Of a stretch of 64,000 nt of DNA, positions 1 to 8,098 are shown piece after piece. The notes under the pieces were generated by a model. The model had not been told where the DNA came from. It worked only from the letters and a program-made list of their open reading frames with translations, and did no database searches. Origin of the DNA: CAVZOY01 sp963777095. GTDB taxonomy: Bacteria > Actinomycetota > Actinomycetes > Mycobacteriales > Geodermatophilaceae. A program made the position numbers and the translations under genes. Every line of letters begins with the position of its first letter. The stretch's first letter is position 1. The DNA is taken from assembly GCA_963777095.1 (NCBI GenBank), contig CAVZOY010000003.1:310001-374000 (forward strand). The letters run 5' to 3'.

Positions 1-8
1 TTGAGGAG

Positions 9-494
9 ATGCCGCTCGAGGGTGAGTACGAACCGAGTCCGCAGGCGTGGGTGCGCGAGCAGGTGCAGCGCTACGAGGCCACCGGCGGCCGGGAGGCCAA
101 TACGCTGCGCGACACCGGCCTGCCGGTGGTCATCTTCACGACCCGGGGCGCCAAGAGCGGCAATGTGCGCAAGACGCCGCTGATGCGGGTGGAGCACGAC
201 GGCGTGTACGCGATGGTCGGCTCGCAGGGCGGGGCGCCGGCCGACCCGGCGTGGGTGGGCAACCTGCGCACCCACCCCGACCAGGTCGCGGTGCAGGACG
301 GCCCCGAGCCCTGGGACGGTATCGCGCGCGAGATCACCGGCGAGGAGAAGCGCGAGTGGTGGGAGCGCGCCGTGGCCGCCTACCCGCCGTATGCCGACTA
401 CCAGAAGAGGACCGATCGCGAGATCCCGGTCTTCGTCGTCGAGCGGGTGGACGACGCCGGTTCCGGTGGCGCCCGCCGCAACGTCGGCGGCTGA
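9..494 (+). CDS. Nitroreductase/quinone reductase family protein (DDN-like, deazaflavin F420-dependent)
   Basis: 161 aa. The start region (MPLEGEYEPSP) and the motif TRGAKSGNVRKTPL near residues 46-59 are typical of the DDN family, small split-barrel proteins that use reduced cofactor F420 to reduce quinones or nitro-compounds. The ATG lies so close to the window edge that only GAGGAG directly abutting it is visible as a possible ribosome site, so a longer N-terminus cannot be excluded, although family members usually begin here. The next gene starts 13 nt after its stop, so the two are probably co-transcribed. Substrate unknown. Confidence 0.85.
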   Translation: MPLEGEYEPSPQAWVREQVQRYEATGGREANTLRDTGLPVVIFTTRGAKSGNVRKTPLMRVEHDGVYAMVGSQGGAPADPAWVGNLRTHPDQVAVQDGPEPWDGIAREITGEEKREWWERAVAAYPPYADYQKRTDREIPVFVVERVDDAGSGGARRNVGG

Positions 495-507
495 CGAGGG
501 GAGAGCC

Positions 508-1071
508 ATGGGCCGGCTGATCTACTCCACCCAGGTGTCGCTCGACGGCTTCATCGAAGACCGCAGCGGGTCCTTCGACTTCACGGAGCCCGACGACGAG
601 GTGCACGCCTTCGTCAACGACTCGTTGCGCCCCATCGGCACGCACCTGTACGGACGCCGTCTGTACGACGTGATGGTGTTCTGGGAGACCGTGCCGGACG
701 ACAGCTCGGTGCCACCCGTGATGCGCGACTTCGGGCGGATCTGGCGGGGCGTGGACAAGGTCGTCTTCTCGCGGACGCTGGACCGGGTGGCGAGCGGGCG
801 GACGACGCTCGAACGCGCATTCGACCCGGACGCGATCCGCCGGCTCAAGGCCGGCTCGGACGCCGACCTGCTGGTCGGCGGGGCGGAGCTGGCCGGCGCG
901 GCGCTGCGCGCGGGACTGGTCGACGAGGTGCGGCTGTTCGTCTTCCCGGTCCTCGTCGGCGGTGGCCGCTCGGCGTGGGGCGAGGACGTCCGCGCACGGC
1001 TGGAGCTGCGCGAGGAACGACGCTTCGGTGGTGGCGTCGTGCACCTGCGCTACGACGTCGCCGGCAGCTGA
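508..1071 (+). CDS. Dihydrofolate reductase family protein (RibD C-terminal-like)
   Basis: 187 aa. It begins MGRLIYSTQVSLDGFIED and holds the pattern of the DHFR/RibD C-terminal fold: an early SLDGFI strand-loop, YGRRLYDVM, and the late DLLVGGAELAGAALRAGLVDEV plus VFPVLVGGG segments. These stand-alone proteins are NADPH-dependent reductases of mostly unknown substrate. I chose the ATG at 508 because it follows GAGGGGAG with good spacing; an earlier in-frame start would run through the upstream gene. The 3' end overlaps the convergent gene on the minus strand by 22 bp. Confidence 0.85.
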   Translation: MGRLIYSTQVSLDGFIEDRSGSFDFTEPDDEVHAFVNDSLRPIGTHLYGRRLYDVMVFWETVPDDSSVPPVMRDFGRIWRGVDKVVFSRTLDRVASGRTTLERAFDPDAIRRLKAGSDADLLVGGAELAGAALRAGLVDEVRLFVFPVLVGGGRSAWGEDVRARLELREERRFGGGVVHLRYDVAGS

Positions 1072-2123
1072 GCCGCGACCTTCGGCACGGCGGTGGTGAC
1101 CGTCTTCGGGAACGTCGTGAAGGGCTCGGCCTCGACGGTGCGCTTGGCGCCGCGGCCCTTCCACTTCCAGGTGCCGACGATCTGCCCGCGGTGCACGACC
1201 GTGGGGCGGAACATCCCGTTGCTGCCCGGCACGATGCGCTGCGCGAACTCGGCGGGCAGCACCGCGGTGCGGTCGCCGTAGCCGAGGACGAACTCGTCGA
1301 AGCCGGGCAGCAGGAGCACGCCGGCGGCCTCCTTGCGCGCGGCGGCCAGCCGGTCCGGCGTGCCCGGGTCCATGAGGTACTCCGTGCCGTCGACCGACAC
1401 CCCCTCCAGCCGGTCGCGCACCTCGGCGAGTCCGGCGCGGATCTTGCCGGCCGTGCTGCCCGACCACCGCACGAGGTCCTGCACCGTGGCCGGCCCGTGC
1501 CCCGTGACGAAGCGCCGCACCAGCTCGGCGTGCGCCTCCTCGGGCTCCATGCGGCGTGGCTCCCGGATCCACTCGTCGAGGCGCACGAAGAGCTGGTCGC
1601 CCTCGCCGTCGGTCGGCCCGAGGCAGAGCGTGCCGGTCTGCGACAGGTACCAGAGCAGGTGGTAGCCGCGCTGTCCCGTGGTCGCGACGCCGCCTGCTGC
1701 GATGGCCTCGAGGAGCTCCGACCTGCTGGCGCGGTCGCGTTGCTCGAAGGCGGCCAGCACGCACTCGCGGGCGCGCTCGGCCTGCTTCTCGTCCAGCTCG
1801 AGGTTGGCCCATCGCTTGGCCACGCCGGCGAGCGTGCGGGAGCCCAGGACGTCGAGCATCCACGGCAGGTCGTCGGCCGCGACGAGGTGGAGCGTGCCGC
1901 GCATCGGCCAGGAGCGGACCACCTCGCCGGAGTCGAGCGCGGCGGCGACGTCGGTGCGGCTGCGGGCGGTGGTGCGCAGGGCGACGGAGGTCATCGCGCC
2001 GGGCAGGTCCTGGGCCTGCGCGGCGAGCAGCAGGCGGACGGCGTGCGCGGGAGTCGCCGCCCGCTCGCCGACCAGCCGCTGGGCGGCCAGCCGCAGCGGT
2101 CCGATGTCCGCGGAGGTCGTCAC
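1050..2123 (-). CDS. Winged-helix DNA-binding domain protein (HTH_42 family, AlkZ/YcaQ-like)
   Basis: 357 aa from a GTG start. The protein begins near VTTSADIGPLRLAAQRLVG and matches the HTH_42 family (PF06224), which includes the alkyl/crosslink DNA glycosylases AlkZ and YcaQ. The sequence LLLAAQAQDLPGA contains a Q-A-Q triad (Q36, Q38), resembling the Q-x-Q catalytic motif of the glycosylase branch. Late segments LLLPGFDEFVLGYGDR and GMFRPTVVHRGQIVGTWKW are also family hallmarks. DNA repair function is inference; many members are uncharacterised. Its promoter region (46 nt) is shared with the divergent methyltransferase gene. Confidence 0.8.
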   Translation of the reverse strand: MTTSADIGPLRLAAQRLVGERAATPAHAVRLLLAAQAQDLPGAMTSVALRTTARSRTDVAAALDSGEVVRSWPMRGTLHLVAADDLPWMLDVLGSRTLAGVAKRWANLELDEKQAERARECVLAAFEQRDRASRSELLEAIAAGGVATTGQRGYHLLWYLSQTGTLCLGPTDGEGDQLFVRLDEWIREPRRMEPEEAHAELVRRFVTGHGPATVQDLVRWSGSTAGKIRAGLAEVRDRLEGVSVDGTEYLMDPGTPDRLAAARKEAAGVLLLPGFDEFVLGYGDRTAVLPAEFAQRIVPGSNGMFRPTVVHRGQIVGTWKWKGRGAKRTVEAEPFTTFPKTVTTAVPKVAAQLPATS

Positions 2124-2169
2124 CGGCCCACCGTGGCACGGAGGTCCGACAGCCGACAGACTGCCCACC

Positions 2170-2748
2170 GTGCGGTCGGAGGAGTGGGACGCGCGGTACG
2201 AGGCGCGACGGCAGTGGTCGGAAGGGCCGAACCGGCTGGTGGCGGAGCTGCTCGCCGACGTGCCGCCGGGGTCGGCGGTCGACCTGGCGGCGGGGGAGGG
2301 CCGGCACGCGCTCTGGCTCGCCTCGCTCGGCTGGGACGTGACGGCGGTCGACTTCTCGGCCGTCGGGGTGGGCCGCGGGCAGTCGCAACCGGGGGCCGAG
2401 CGGGTCCGTTGGGTGACCGCCGACGTGCTGGAGTGGTCCGCGCCGTCGTCGTCCCTGGACCTGGTGCTGGTCGCGTACCTGCAGCTCGCGACGGACGACC
2501 TGACCGGCGTACTGGTGCGGTCGGTGGACTGGTTGCGCCCGGGCGGGCGTTTCCTGCTCGTCGGCCACGACCTGGACAACATCACCCGGGGGGTCGGCGG
2601 GCCGCAGGAACCGGGCATCCTGCACAGCGTCGCGCGGCTGGCGCCGGTGGCCGCGCTCCTGGACGTCGACCGGCTGGAGCAGGTGTCCCGGCCCACCCCC
2701 GATGGCACGGCCATCGACACGCTGCTGTGGGGGCGGCGACCCCTGTAG
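2170..2748 (+). CDS. Class I SAM-dependent methyltransferase
   Basis: 192 aa. Motif I is AVDLAAGEGRHALWLASLG, followed by an acidic loop (VTAVDFS) and a motif II/III region (VRWVTADVLEWSAP ... LRPGGRFLLVGHD). This is the small methyltransferase group often annotated as TehB-like or class I SAM-dependent methyltransferase. The GTG start at 2170 is supported by CAGACT 7 nt upstream, a leaderless-type arrangement. Substrate not predictable. Divergent from the HTH_42 gene. Confidence 0.8.
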   Translation: MRSEEWDARYEARRQWSEGPNRLVAELLADVPPGSAVDLAAGEGRHALWLASLGWDVTAVDFSAVGVGRGQSQPGAERVRWVTADVLEWSAPSSSLDLVLVAYLQLATDDLTGVLVRSVDWLRPGGRFLLVGHDLDNITRGVGGPQEPGILHSVARLAPVAALLDVDRLEQVSRPTPDGTAIDTLLWGRRPL

Positions 2749-2779
2749 CGCTGACCGGGTTCCGCGTAGCGTGCCGTCC

Positions 2780-2899
2780 GTGATGGGGATGGGCGGTACC
2801 AACGGTCCGGCCGGACAGCGACGTCGGCGGATGGTCGCCGCGGTGGTCGTCGTGGCCATGCTGCTGGCGGGCGTCATCACGCTGCTGTCGCTGCTCTGA
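2780..2899 (+). CDS. Small single-pass membrane protein, 39 aa
   Basis: Encodes VMGMGGTNGPAGQRRRRMV followed by a roughly 20-residue hydrophobic helix (VAAVVVVAMLLAGVITLLSLL) that ends the protein. The GTG at 2780 lies 7 nt after a TAGCGT box (2767-2772), the same leaderless spacing seen for other genes here, which argues for a real gene. An ATG at 2783 is an alternative start. Basic residues before the helix predict an N-in topology. No function known. It is followed 10 nt later by the DUF1801 gene. Confidence 0.55.
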   Translation: MMGMGGTNGPAGQRRRRMVAAVVVVAMLLAGVITLLSLL

Positions 2900-2909
2900 G
2901 CGAGCCGCC

Positions 2910-3338
2910 GTGTCGCAGGAGCTGGACGCCTGGTTCGCCGAGGCGGGGCCGCGCGAGGGGGACCTCCGGAGGGCCGACGCGCTGATCATGGCCGCCGCCC
3001 CGGGCATCGATCGGCAGCTGGTGCCCGCCGGCTCCAAGCGGATGCTCGGGTACGGGCTGATGCCCTACAGGCCGAAGTCGGCCAAGGAGACGACGCAGGT
3101 GCCGTTGATCTCCCTGGCTCCGCAGAAGCGGCACCTGTCGATATACGTCTTCGCCGTCGTCGACGGTCAGTACCTCGCCGAGGCGCGCGCCGAGAGGCTC
3201 GGCAAGGTCTCCTGCGGCAAGAGCTGTATTCGCTTCACGTCGTTGGACGAGGTGGACGTCGTCGAGCTGGACCGGCTCGTGCGCGACGCCGTCCGGGCGA
3301 CCCGGGACGGGGAGAACGGCACCGCAGCTTCGTCGTGA
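2910..3338 (+). CDS. DUF1801 domain-containing protein
   Basis: 142 aa, GTG start. The pattern of a central AAAPGIDRQLVPAGSKRMLGYGLMPYRPKS, a LISLAPQKRHLSIYVFA strand pair and a CIRFTSLDEVD motif with a conserved Cys is that of the YdhG/DUF1801 fold, found in many soil bacteria and of unknown biochemical role. It is probably translated together with the small membrane protein upstream. No catalytic residues can be named. Confidence 0.75.
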   Translation: MSQELDAWFAEAGPREGDLRRADALIMAAAPGIDRQLVPAGSKRMLGYGLMPYRPKSAKETTQVPLISLAPQKRHLSIYVFAVVDGQYLAEARAERLGKVSCGKSCIRFTSLDEVDVVELDRLVRDAVRATRDGENGTAASS

Positions 3339-3517
3339 TCCGCCCGATCCGGCACGCGTGCTGACCTGCGCGTGGGACCTAGGACCCTGGCGGCCTGAGC
3401 GCCCCGTTGGCCAATCTGTGCGCGCTCCCGACAGTGAGTTCGACCGGTCGGGAGACCAACGTTCGCACCACCCGGACGGAGCCCACCGCCCGGGAGGCAC
3501 TGCAGCGAAGGACCCCG

Positions 3518-3730
3518 ATGCCGGACACCGCTGTTCTGCGCACCCTGCCCGACGACTCCGTCGACCTCGCCGTCCGACGGCTCTCCGACGAGTTCCGCGA
3601 CCGCGTGGGCGCCCAGTACATCCGTCGCATCGTGCAGCTCGCCCGGGCCGATCTGAGCGGGGTGCCGGTCGGCGCCGTGCCGGAGCTCGTCGAGCGGTTG
3701 GCCCGCCACCGGCTGACGCTCGCCGCCTGA
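3518..3730 (+). CDS. Three-helix bundle dimerization domain protein
   Basis: 70 aa. The start ATG at 3518 follows AAGGA with 7-nt spacing. The sequence predicts three amphipathic helices (VDLAVRRLSDEFRDR, YIRRIVQLARADL, VPELVERLARHRL), like the short actinobacterial proteins annotated as 'three-helix bundle dimerization domain'. Role unknown. The 180 nt before it (3339-3517) contain no convincing gene. Confidence 0.6.
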   Translation: MPDTAVLRTLPDDSVDLAVRRLSDEFRDRVGAQYIRRIVQLARADLSGVPVGAVPELVERLARHRLTLAA

Positions 3731-3798
3731 GCGTCGCCGCCTGACGGTCGCGCCCGGGCGGCGCGAAACCGGGTTGCCGGTGCCGGGACACTGAGCCC

Positions 3799-5419
3799 GT
3801 GGGCTACGTCGACGTCTCCGGTGTCCGGCACACCCTGCCCGACGGGCGGGTGCTGCTGGAGGACGTGTCGTTCCGGGTCGGGGACGGCGTGCGGGCGGCG
3901 CTCGTCGGCGAGAACGGGGCCGGCAAGACCACGCTGCTGCGGATCATCTCGGGCGACCTGGTGCCCGAGGCCGGGTCGGTCGCCCGCACCGGCGGCCTGG
4001 GGGTCATGCGCCAGTTCATCGGCTCCGTCCGCGACGACACCACCGTCCAGCGCATGCTCGTCGACCTGTCGCCGCCCGCGGTCCGGGCGGCCTGGGACGC
4101 GGTCGAGGCCGCGGAACTACGCCTGATGGAGACCGACGACGAGCCCGCCCAACTCGCCTACGCGGGGGCGCTGGCCCAGTGGGGCGACGCCGGCGGCTAC
4201 GAGGCCGAGGTCACCTGGGACACGGTGACCACCGCGGCGCTCGGCGTCCCCTACGAGGCGTGCAAGTACCGCGGGCTGTCGACCCTGTCGGGCGGCGAGC
4301 AGAAGCGGCTGGCGCTGGAGGCGCTGCTGCGCGGGCCCGACGAGGTGCTCCTGCTCGACGAGCCGGACAACTACCTCGACGTCCCGGGCAAGCGCTGGCT
4401 CGAGGAGCGGCTGCTCGAGACCCGCAAGACGGTGCTGTTCGTCAGCCACGACCGCGAGCTGCTGGCCCGGGTCGCCGACCGCGTGGTCACCGTCGAGGGG
4501 CGGACGGCGTGGGTGCACGGCGGCGGCTTCGCCAGCTACCACGAGGCCCGGCTGTCCCGGCACGACCGGATGGCGGAGCTGCGCCGGCGCTGGGACGAGG
4601 AGCACGAGCGGCTGATCGAGCTGGTCCGCACGCTGCAGCAACAGGCCAAGAACTCGCCGGCCATGGCGTCGAAGTACTCCGCCATGCAGACCCGGCTGGC
4701 GAAGTTCGAGGCAGAGGGGCCACCGCCGGACCGGCCGGAGGACCAGAAGGTGGCGATGCGACTGCGCGGCGGGCGCACCGGCCAGCGCGCGGTGATCGCC
4801 GAGCAGCTGGAGCTCAGCGGCCTGATGCAGCCGTTCGACAGCGAGATCTGGTTCGGCGACCGGGTCGCCGTCCTCGGGTCCAACGGAGCCGGGAAGTCGC
4901 ACTTCGTGCGGCTGCTGGCCGGCGAGCCCGGTGAAGCACAGCGGTGCCTGGCGGCTCGGTGCGCGCGTCGTCCCCGGATTCTTCGCGCAGACGCACGCGC
5001 ACCCCGAGTGGCAGGACCGGACGCCGGTCGACCTGCTGTGGCACGGCGAGCCGGGGCGTCCGGGCGTCGACCGCGGCCGGGCGATGGCCGTGCTGCGCCG
5101 CTACGGGCTGGCCGACCAGGGCGACCAGCTGTTCCGCACGCTGTCGGGCGGACAACAGGCGCGCTTCCAGATCCTGCTGCTGGAGCTCTCCGGCGCCACG
5201 CTGCTGCTGCTCGACGAGCCGACCGACAACCTCGACGCGCTCTCGGCCGAGGTGCTGGAGGAGGCGCTGGAGGGGTTCGAGGGCACCGTGGTCGCGGTGA
5301 CCCACGACCGCTGGTTCGCGCGCTCGTTCGACCGGTTCCTCGTGTTCGGGTCCGACGGGCGGGTCTACGAGTCGGCCGAGCCGGTGTTCGACGAGGCGCG
5401 GGTCCAGCGCGCCCGCTAG
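3799..5419 (+). CDS. ABC-F family ATP-binding cassette protein (frameshifted at ~4930)
   Basis: Two tandem ATPase domains without membrane helices, as in ABC-F ribosome-associated or antibiotic-resistance factors. Domain 1 has Walker A GENGAGKTTLL, signature LSGGEQKRLALE and Walker B LLLDEPDNYLD. Domain 2 has GSNGAGKSHFV, LSGGQQARFQ and LLLDEPTDNLD, with a final THDRWF switch histidine. The frame moves from +1 to +2 at GCCCGG/TGAAG near 4930; removing one G restores LLAGEP-VKHSGAWRLGARV, so a one-base insertion, probably a sequencing error, splits an otherwise intact protein of about 540 aa. The GTG start has GACACT 6 nt upstream. The 3' end overlaps the convergent gene by 4 bp. Confidence 0.85.
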
Positions 5420-6621
5420 CCGAAGGCCTTGCCCTCCCCGCGGTAGGTCGGCCAGGCCCCGGCGACCGCGTCGCCGTCCACGACGTGCAGCGCGTCGACG
5501 TGCTCGCACACCTCGCCTGCCTTGGCGTGCCGGAACCACACGCGGTCGCCGATCCGCAGGCCGGCGGCCGCCGGACCGGTGAGCGGCGTCTGCACCTCGC
5601 CGGCGCCCTCCGCGCCGGTCAGTCGCAGGCCGGACGGGTACGTCGGCGTCGGCAGCCGGTCGGGACCGGCGGGGCCGGAGGCGGCCCATCCGCCGCCGGC
5701 CACGGTGACGACGCCGGCGGCGGGCCGCCGCGTCACCGGCAGCGCGAACAGCGCCGCCGGTCGGGCGGTGAACGCGCGGTAGCCGTCGAAGAGCGTGGGC
5801 GCGTAGAGCCCCGAGCCCGCGGCCACCTCGGTCACCGACGGATCGGCGCACGTCGTCTCGACGCTGCCGGTGCCGCCGCCGTTGACGAACTCCAGCGGGG
5901 CGACCGTGCGCACGGCGGCGACGACGGCGGCCCGTCGCTCGCCCAGTTCGCGGGTCGACGCGGCCTGCATCCGGCGGACGGCGAGGCCGCGGAGGGGGCG
6001 GCCGGCCGGCGCGTCCTGGACGCCGGCGATCTGCGCCTCGTAGGACATCAGCCCGACGAGCGCGAAGCCGGGCCGGTCGGTGACCGCGCGGGCCAGCGCC
6101 ACCGCGTCGTCCGGGTCGCGCACGGGGGAGCGGCGCACGCCCAGGTGCAGCCGCCCGCCGGCCAGCCGCAGCGACGCGTCCACGTCGAGGCAGACGCGCA
6201 CCGTCGTCCGTCCGGGGGCGGCCAGGGCGTCGACCAGGTCGAGGTGCTCGACGCAGTCGACCATCAGCGTGACCCGGGCGGCCGCCGTCTCGTCGGACAG
6301 CAGGCGGCGCAGCGCCGTCCGGTCGGTCGTCGGGTAGGCGACGACGACGTCCGTGCTGACCGGGTCGTCGCCGCCGGCCAGCCACAGGGCCTCGGCCGCC
6401 GTGTAGGCCAGGACGCCGGCGAACCCCGGGCGGCCCAGCACCCGCCGGAGCGCGGAGCGGCAGCGCACCGACTTGCTCGCCACCCGTACCGGCCGTCCGG
6501 CCGCGCGGCGCACCAGGTCGTCGGCGTTGGCGTCGAGCGCGGCCAGGTCGAGCACCGCGAACGGCGGGTCGAGGTCGGCGGTCGCTGCCTCGAGGCGTCG
6601 GTACTGTGCGGGGTCGCTCAT
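5416..6621 (-). CDS. PLP-dependent amino acid deaminase/aldolase (alanine-racemase N-terminal fold)
   Basis: 401 aa. An alanine-racemase-type barrel with the PLP lysine segment VRVASKSVRC (about residue 50), a GLMSYEAQIAG strand and a VNGGGTGS phosphate-binding loop; the C-terminal D-serine dehydratase-like beta domain carries a metal-type RIGDRVWFRHAKAGEVCEH motif (His, Cys). This is the D-threonine aldolase/D-serine dehydratase (DSD1) branch that actinobacterial annotations call 'amino acid deaminase/aldolase'. The true substrate is not predictable. It converges with the ABC-F gene. Confidence 0.8.
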   Translation of the reverse strand: MSDPAQYRRLEAATADLDPPFAVLDLAALDANADDLVRRAAGRPVRVASKSVRCRSALRRVLGRPGFAGVLAYTAAEALWLAGGDDPVSTDVVVAYPTTDRTALRRLLSDETAAARVTLMVDCVEHLDLVDALAAPGRTTVRVCLDVDASLRLAGGRLHLGVRRSPVRDPDDAVALARAVTDRPGFALVGLMSYEAQIAGVQDAPAGRPLRGLAVRRMQAASTRELGERRAAVVAAVRTVAPLEFVNGGGTGSVETTCADPSVTEVAAGSGLYAPTLFDGYRAFTARPAALFALPVTRRPAAGVVTVAGGGWAASGPAGPDRLPTPTYPSGLRLTGAEGAGEVQTPLTGPAAAGLRIGDRVWFRHAKAGEVCEHVDALHVVDGDAVAGAWPTYRGEGKAFG

Positions 6622-6742
6622 CGGCGGTCAGGGTGCTGTCGCAGGACCGCGGGGGTCAACCCGGGCGACGTTGACCCGCCCCGGCACCCCCGGCAGAGTG
6701 CGGATCCTCGGGGAGCGAGTGCGTGCACGAGGAGGTGTGCGG

Positions 6743-8098
6743 GTGCCGGCGACCCCGAGGACCTGCGAACGCTGGCGCAACTGGGCGGGCAACCACCGGG
6801 CCGACGTCGAGGTGCTGCATCCCGGATCCGTCGACGAGGTCGCCGCGGTCCTGGCGCAGGCGGCCGCCGGCGGACGGCGGGTGCGGCCGATCGGCTCCGG
6901 CCACTCCTTCTCCGCCGTCGGCGTCCCCGAGGACCTGCAGCTCGCGCTGGACCGCCTCACCGGCATCCGCTCGGTCGGGCCCGACGGGTTGGTCGAGGTG
7001 TGGGCGGGCACACCCCTGCACCGGCTGACCGCCGAGCTGGCCCGGCGTGGCTGCTCGTTGACCAACCTCGGTGACATCGACCGGCAGACGCTGGCCGGCG
7101 CGATCGCCACGGGCACCCATGGCACGGGCGCCCGGTTCGGCGGCCTGGCCACGCAGGTGCGCGCCCTGGAGCTGGTCACGCCCGAGGGGGAGGTGCTGCG
7201 CTGTTCACCGGCGCAGCACCCCGACGTGTTCTCGGCGGCCCGGGTCGGGCTGGGCGCACTCGGCGTGGTGACGTCGGTGACGGTGCAGGCCGAGCCGGCC
7301 TTCGCGCTGCGGGCCGAGGAGGGGCCGGGAACGCTCACGTCGGCGCTGGACGACTTCGAGGGACTGATGACCTCCACCGACCACGTGGAGTTCTACTGGT
7401 TCCCGCACACCGACGCGACGCTGGTGAAGCGCAACGCCCGGGTGCCGCTCGACGGGGAGCTCGCGCCGCTGTCGCGGTGGCGCGCGGTGTGGGACGACGA
7501 GCTGCTCGCCAACGCCGCGTTCGCCGGAGTCGTCGCCGCCGGGCGGCGGGTGCCGGCTCTCGTGCCGCCCCTGGCCCGGGTGTCGGCGCGGGCGCTGGCG
7601 CCTCGCTCGTACGCCGACCACTCGCACCGCGTGTTCGTCTCCCGCCGGCGGGTCCGCTTCCTCGAGACGGAGTGGGCCGTGCCGCGCGAGGCGGCGGCCG
7701 ACGTGCTCGGCGAGCTGCGCCGGCTGCACGAGGCCAGCGACTGGCGGTGCGCGTTCCCGGTCGAGGTGCGGCTGGCGGCCGCCGACGACATCCCGCTGTC
7801 CACGGCGTCCGGGCGGGACACCGCCTACGTCGCCGCGCACGTGCCGGCGGGGGCGGAGCCGGGGCCCTGGTTCGCCGCGGTGGAGAAGACGGCCGCCGCG
7901 GTGGGCGGCCGGCCGCACTGGGGCAAGCTGCACGGCCTCGACGCCGTCGCGCTGCGCAGCCGCTACCCGGCTTTCGACGAGTTCGTCGCCGTCCGCGACC
8001 GGCTGGACCCCACGGGCGTGCTGGCCAACGCGTACCTCGACCGCGTGCTGGGGCCGGCCCCCGGCCGCAGAGCCGGCCCCGCGGCCGTCACGGCTTGA
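6743..8098 (+). CDS. FAD-linked oxidase, D-arabinono-1,4-lactone oxidase family
   Basis: 451 aa. The N-terminal FAD_binding_4 domain has PIGSGHSFSAVG (PP-loop His typical of covalent flavin attachment in this family), LGDIDRQTLAGAIATGTHGTG and LGALGVVTSVT. The C-terminal ALO domain has HVEFYWFPHTD and ends with the conserved RPHWGKLHG. Such enzymes oxidise sugar lactones or polyols such as xylitol. I chose the GTG at 6743 because GAGGAGG ends 7 nt before it; a GTG at 6737 is too close. The last 11 bp overlap the convergent alcohol dehydrogenase gene. Confidence 0.88.
   Translation: MPATPRTCERWRNWAGNHRADVEVLHPGSVDEVAAVLAQAAAGGRRVRPIGSGHSFSAVGVPEDLQLALDRLTGIRSVGPDGLVEVWAGTPLHRLTAELARRGCSLTNLGDIDRQTLAGAIATGTHGTGARFGGLATQVRALELVTPEGEVLRCSPAQHPDVFSAARVGLGALGVVTSVTVQAEPAFALRAEEGPGTLTSALDDFEGLMTSTDHVEFYWFPHTDATLVKRNARVPLDGELAPLSRWRAVWDDELLANAAFAGVVAAGRRVPALVPPLARVSARALAPRSYADHSHRVFVSRRRVRFLETEWAVPREAAADVLGELRRLHEASDWRCAFPVEVRLAAADDIPLSTASGRDTAYVAAHVPAGAEPGPWFAAVEKTAAAVGGRPHWGKLHGLDAVALRSRYPAFDEFVAVRDRLDPTGVLANAYLDRVLGPAPGRRAGPAAVTA

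Noticed and set aside
334..2880. Very long antisense reading frames (for example 334-2880 minus, 17277-19541 minus, 45793-48435 extended minus)
   Set aside because: They are compositional shadows of real genes at ~73% GC, mostly Arg/Pro/Gly-rich without domain signatures. Only the parts with family motifs and plausible starts were kept.
4925..4940. Programmed ribosomal frameshifting in the ABC-F gene or others
   Set aside because: No slippery heptamer or downstream structure common to the sites, and the shifts occur in many unrelated genes; residual base errors explain them better.
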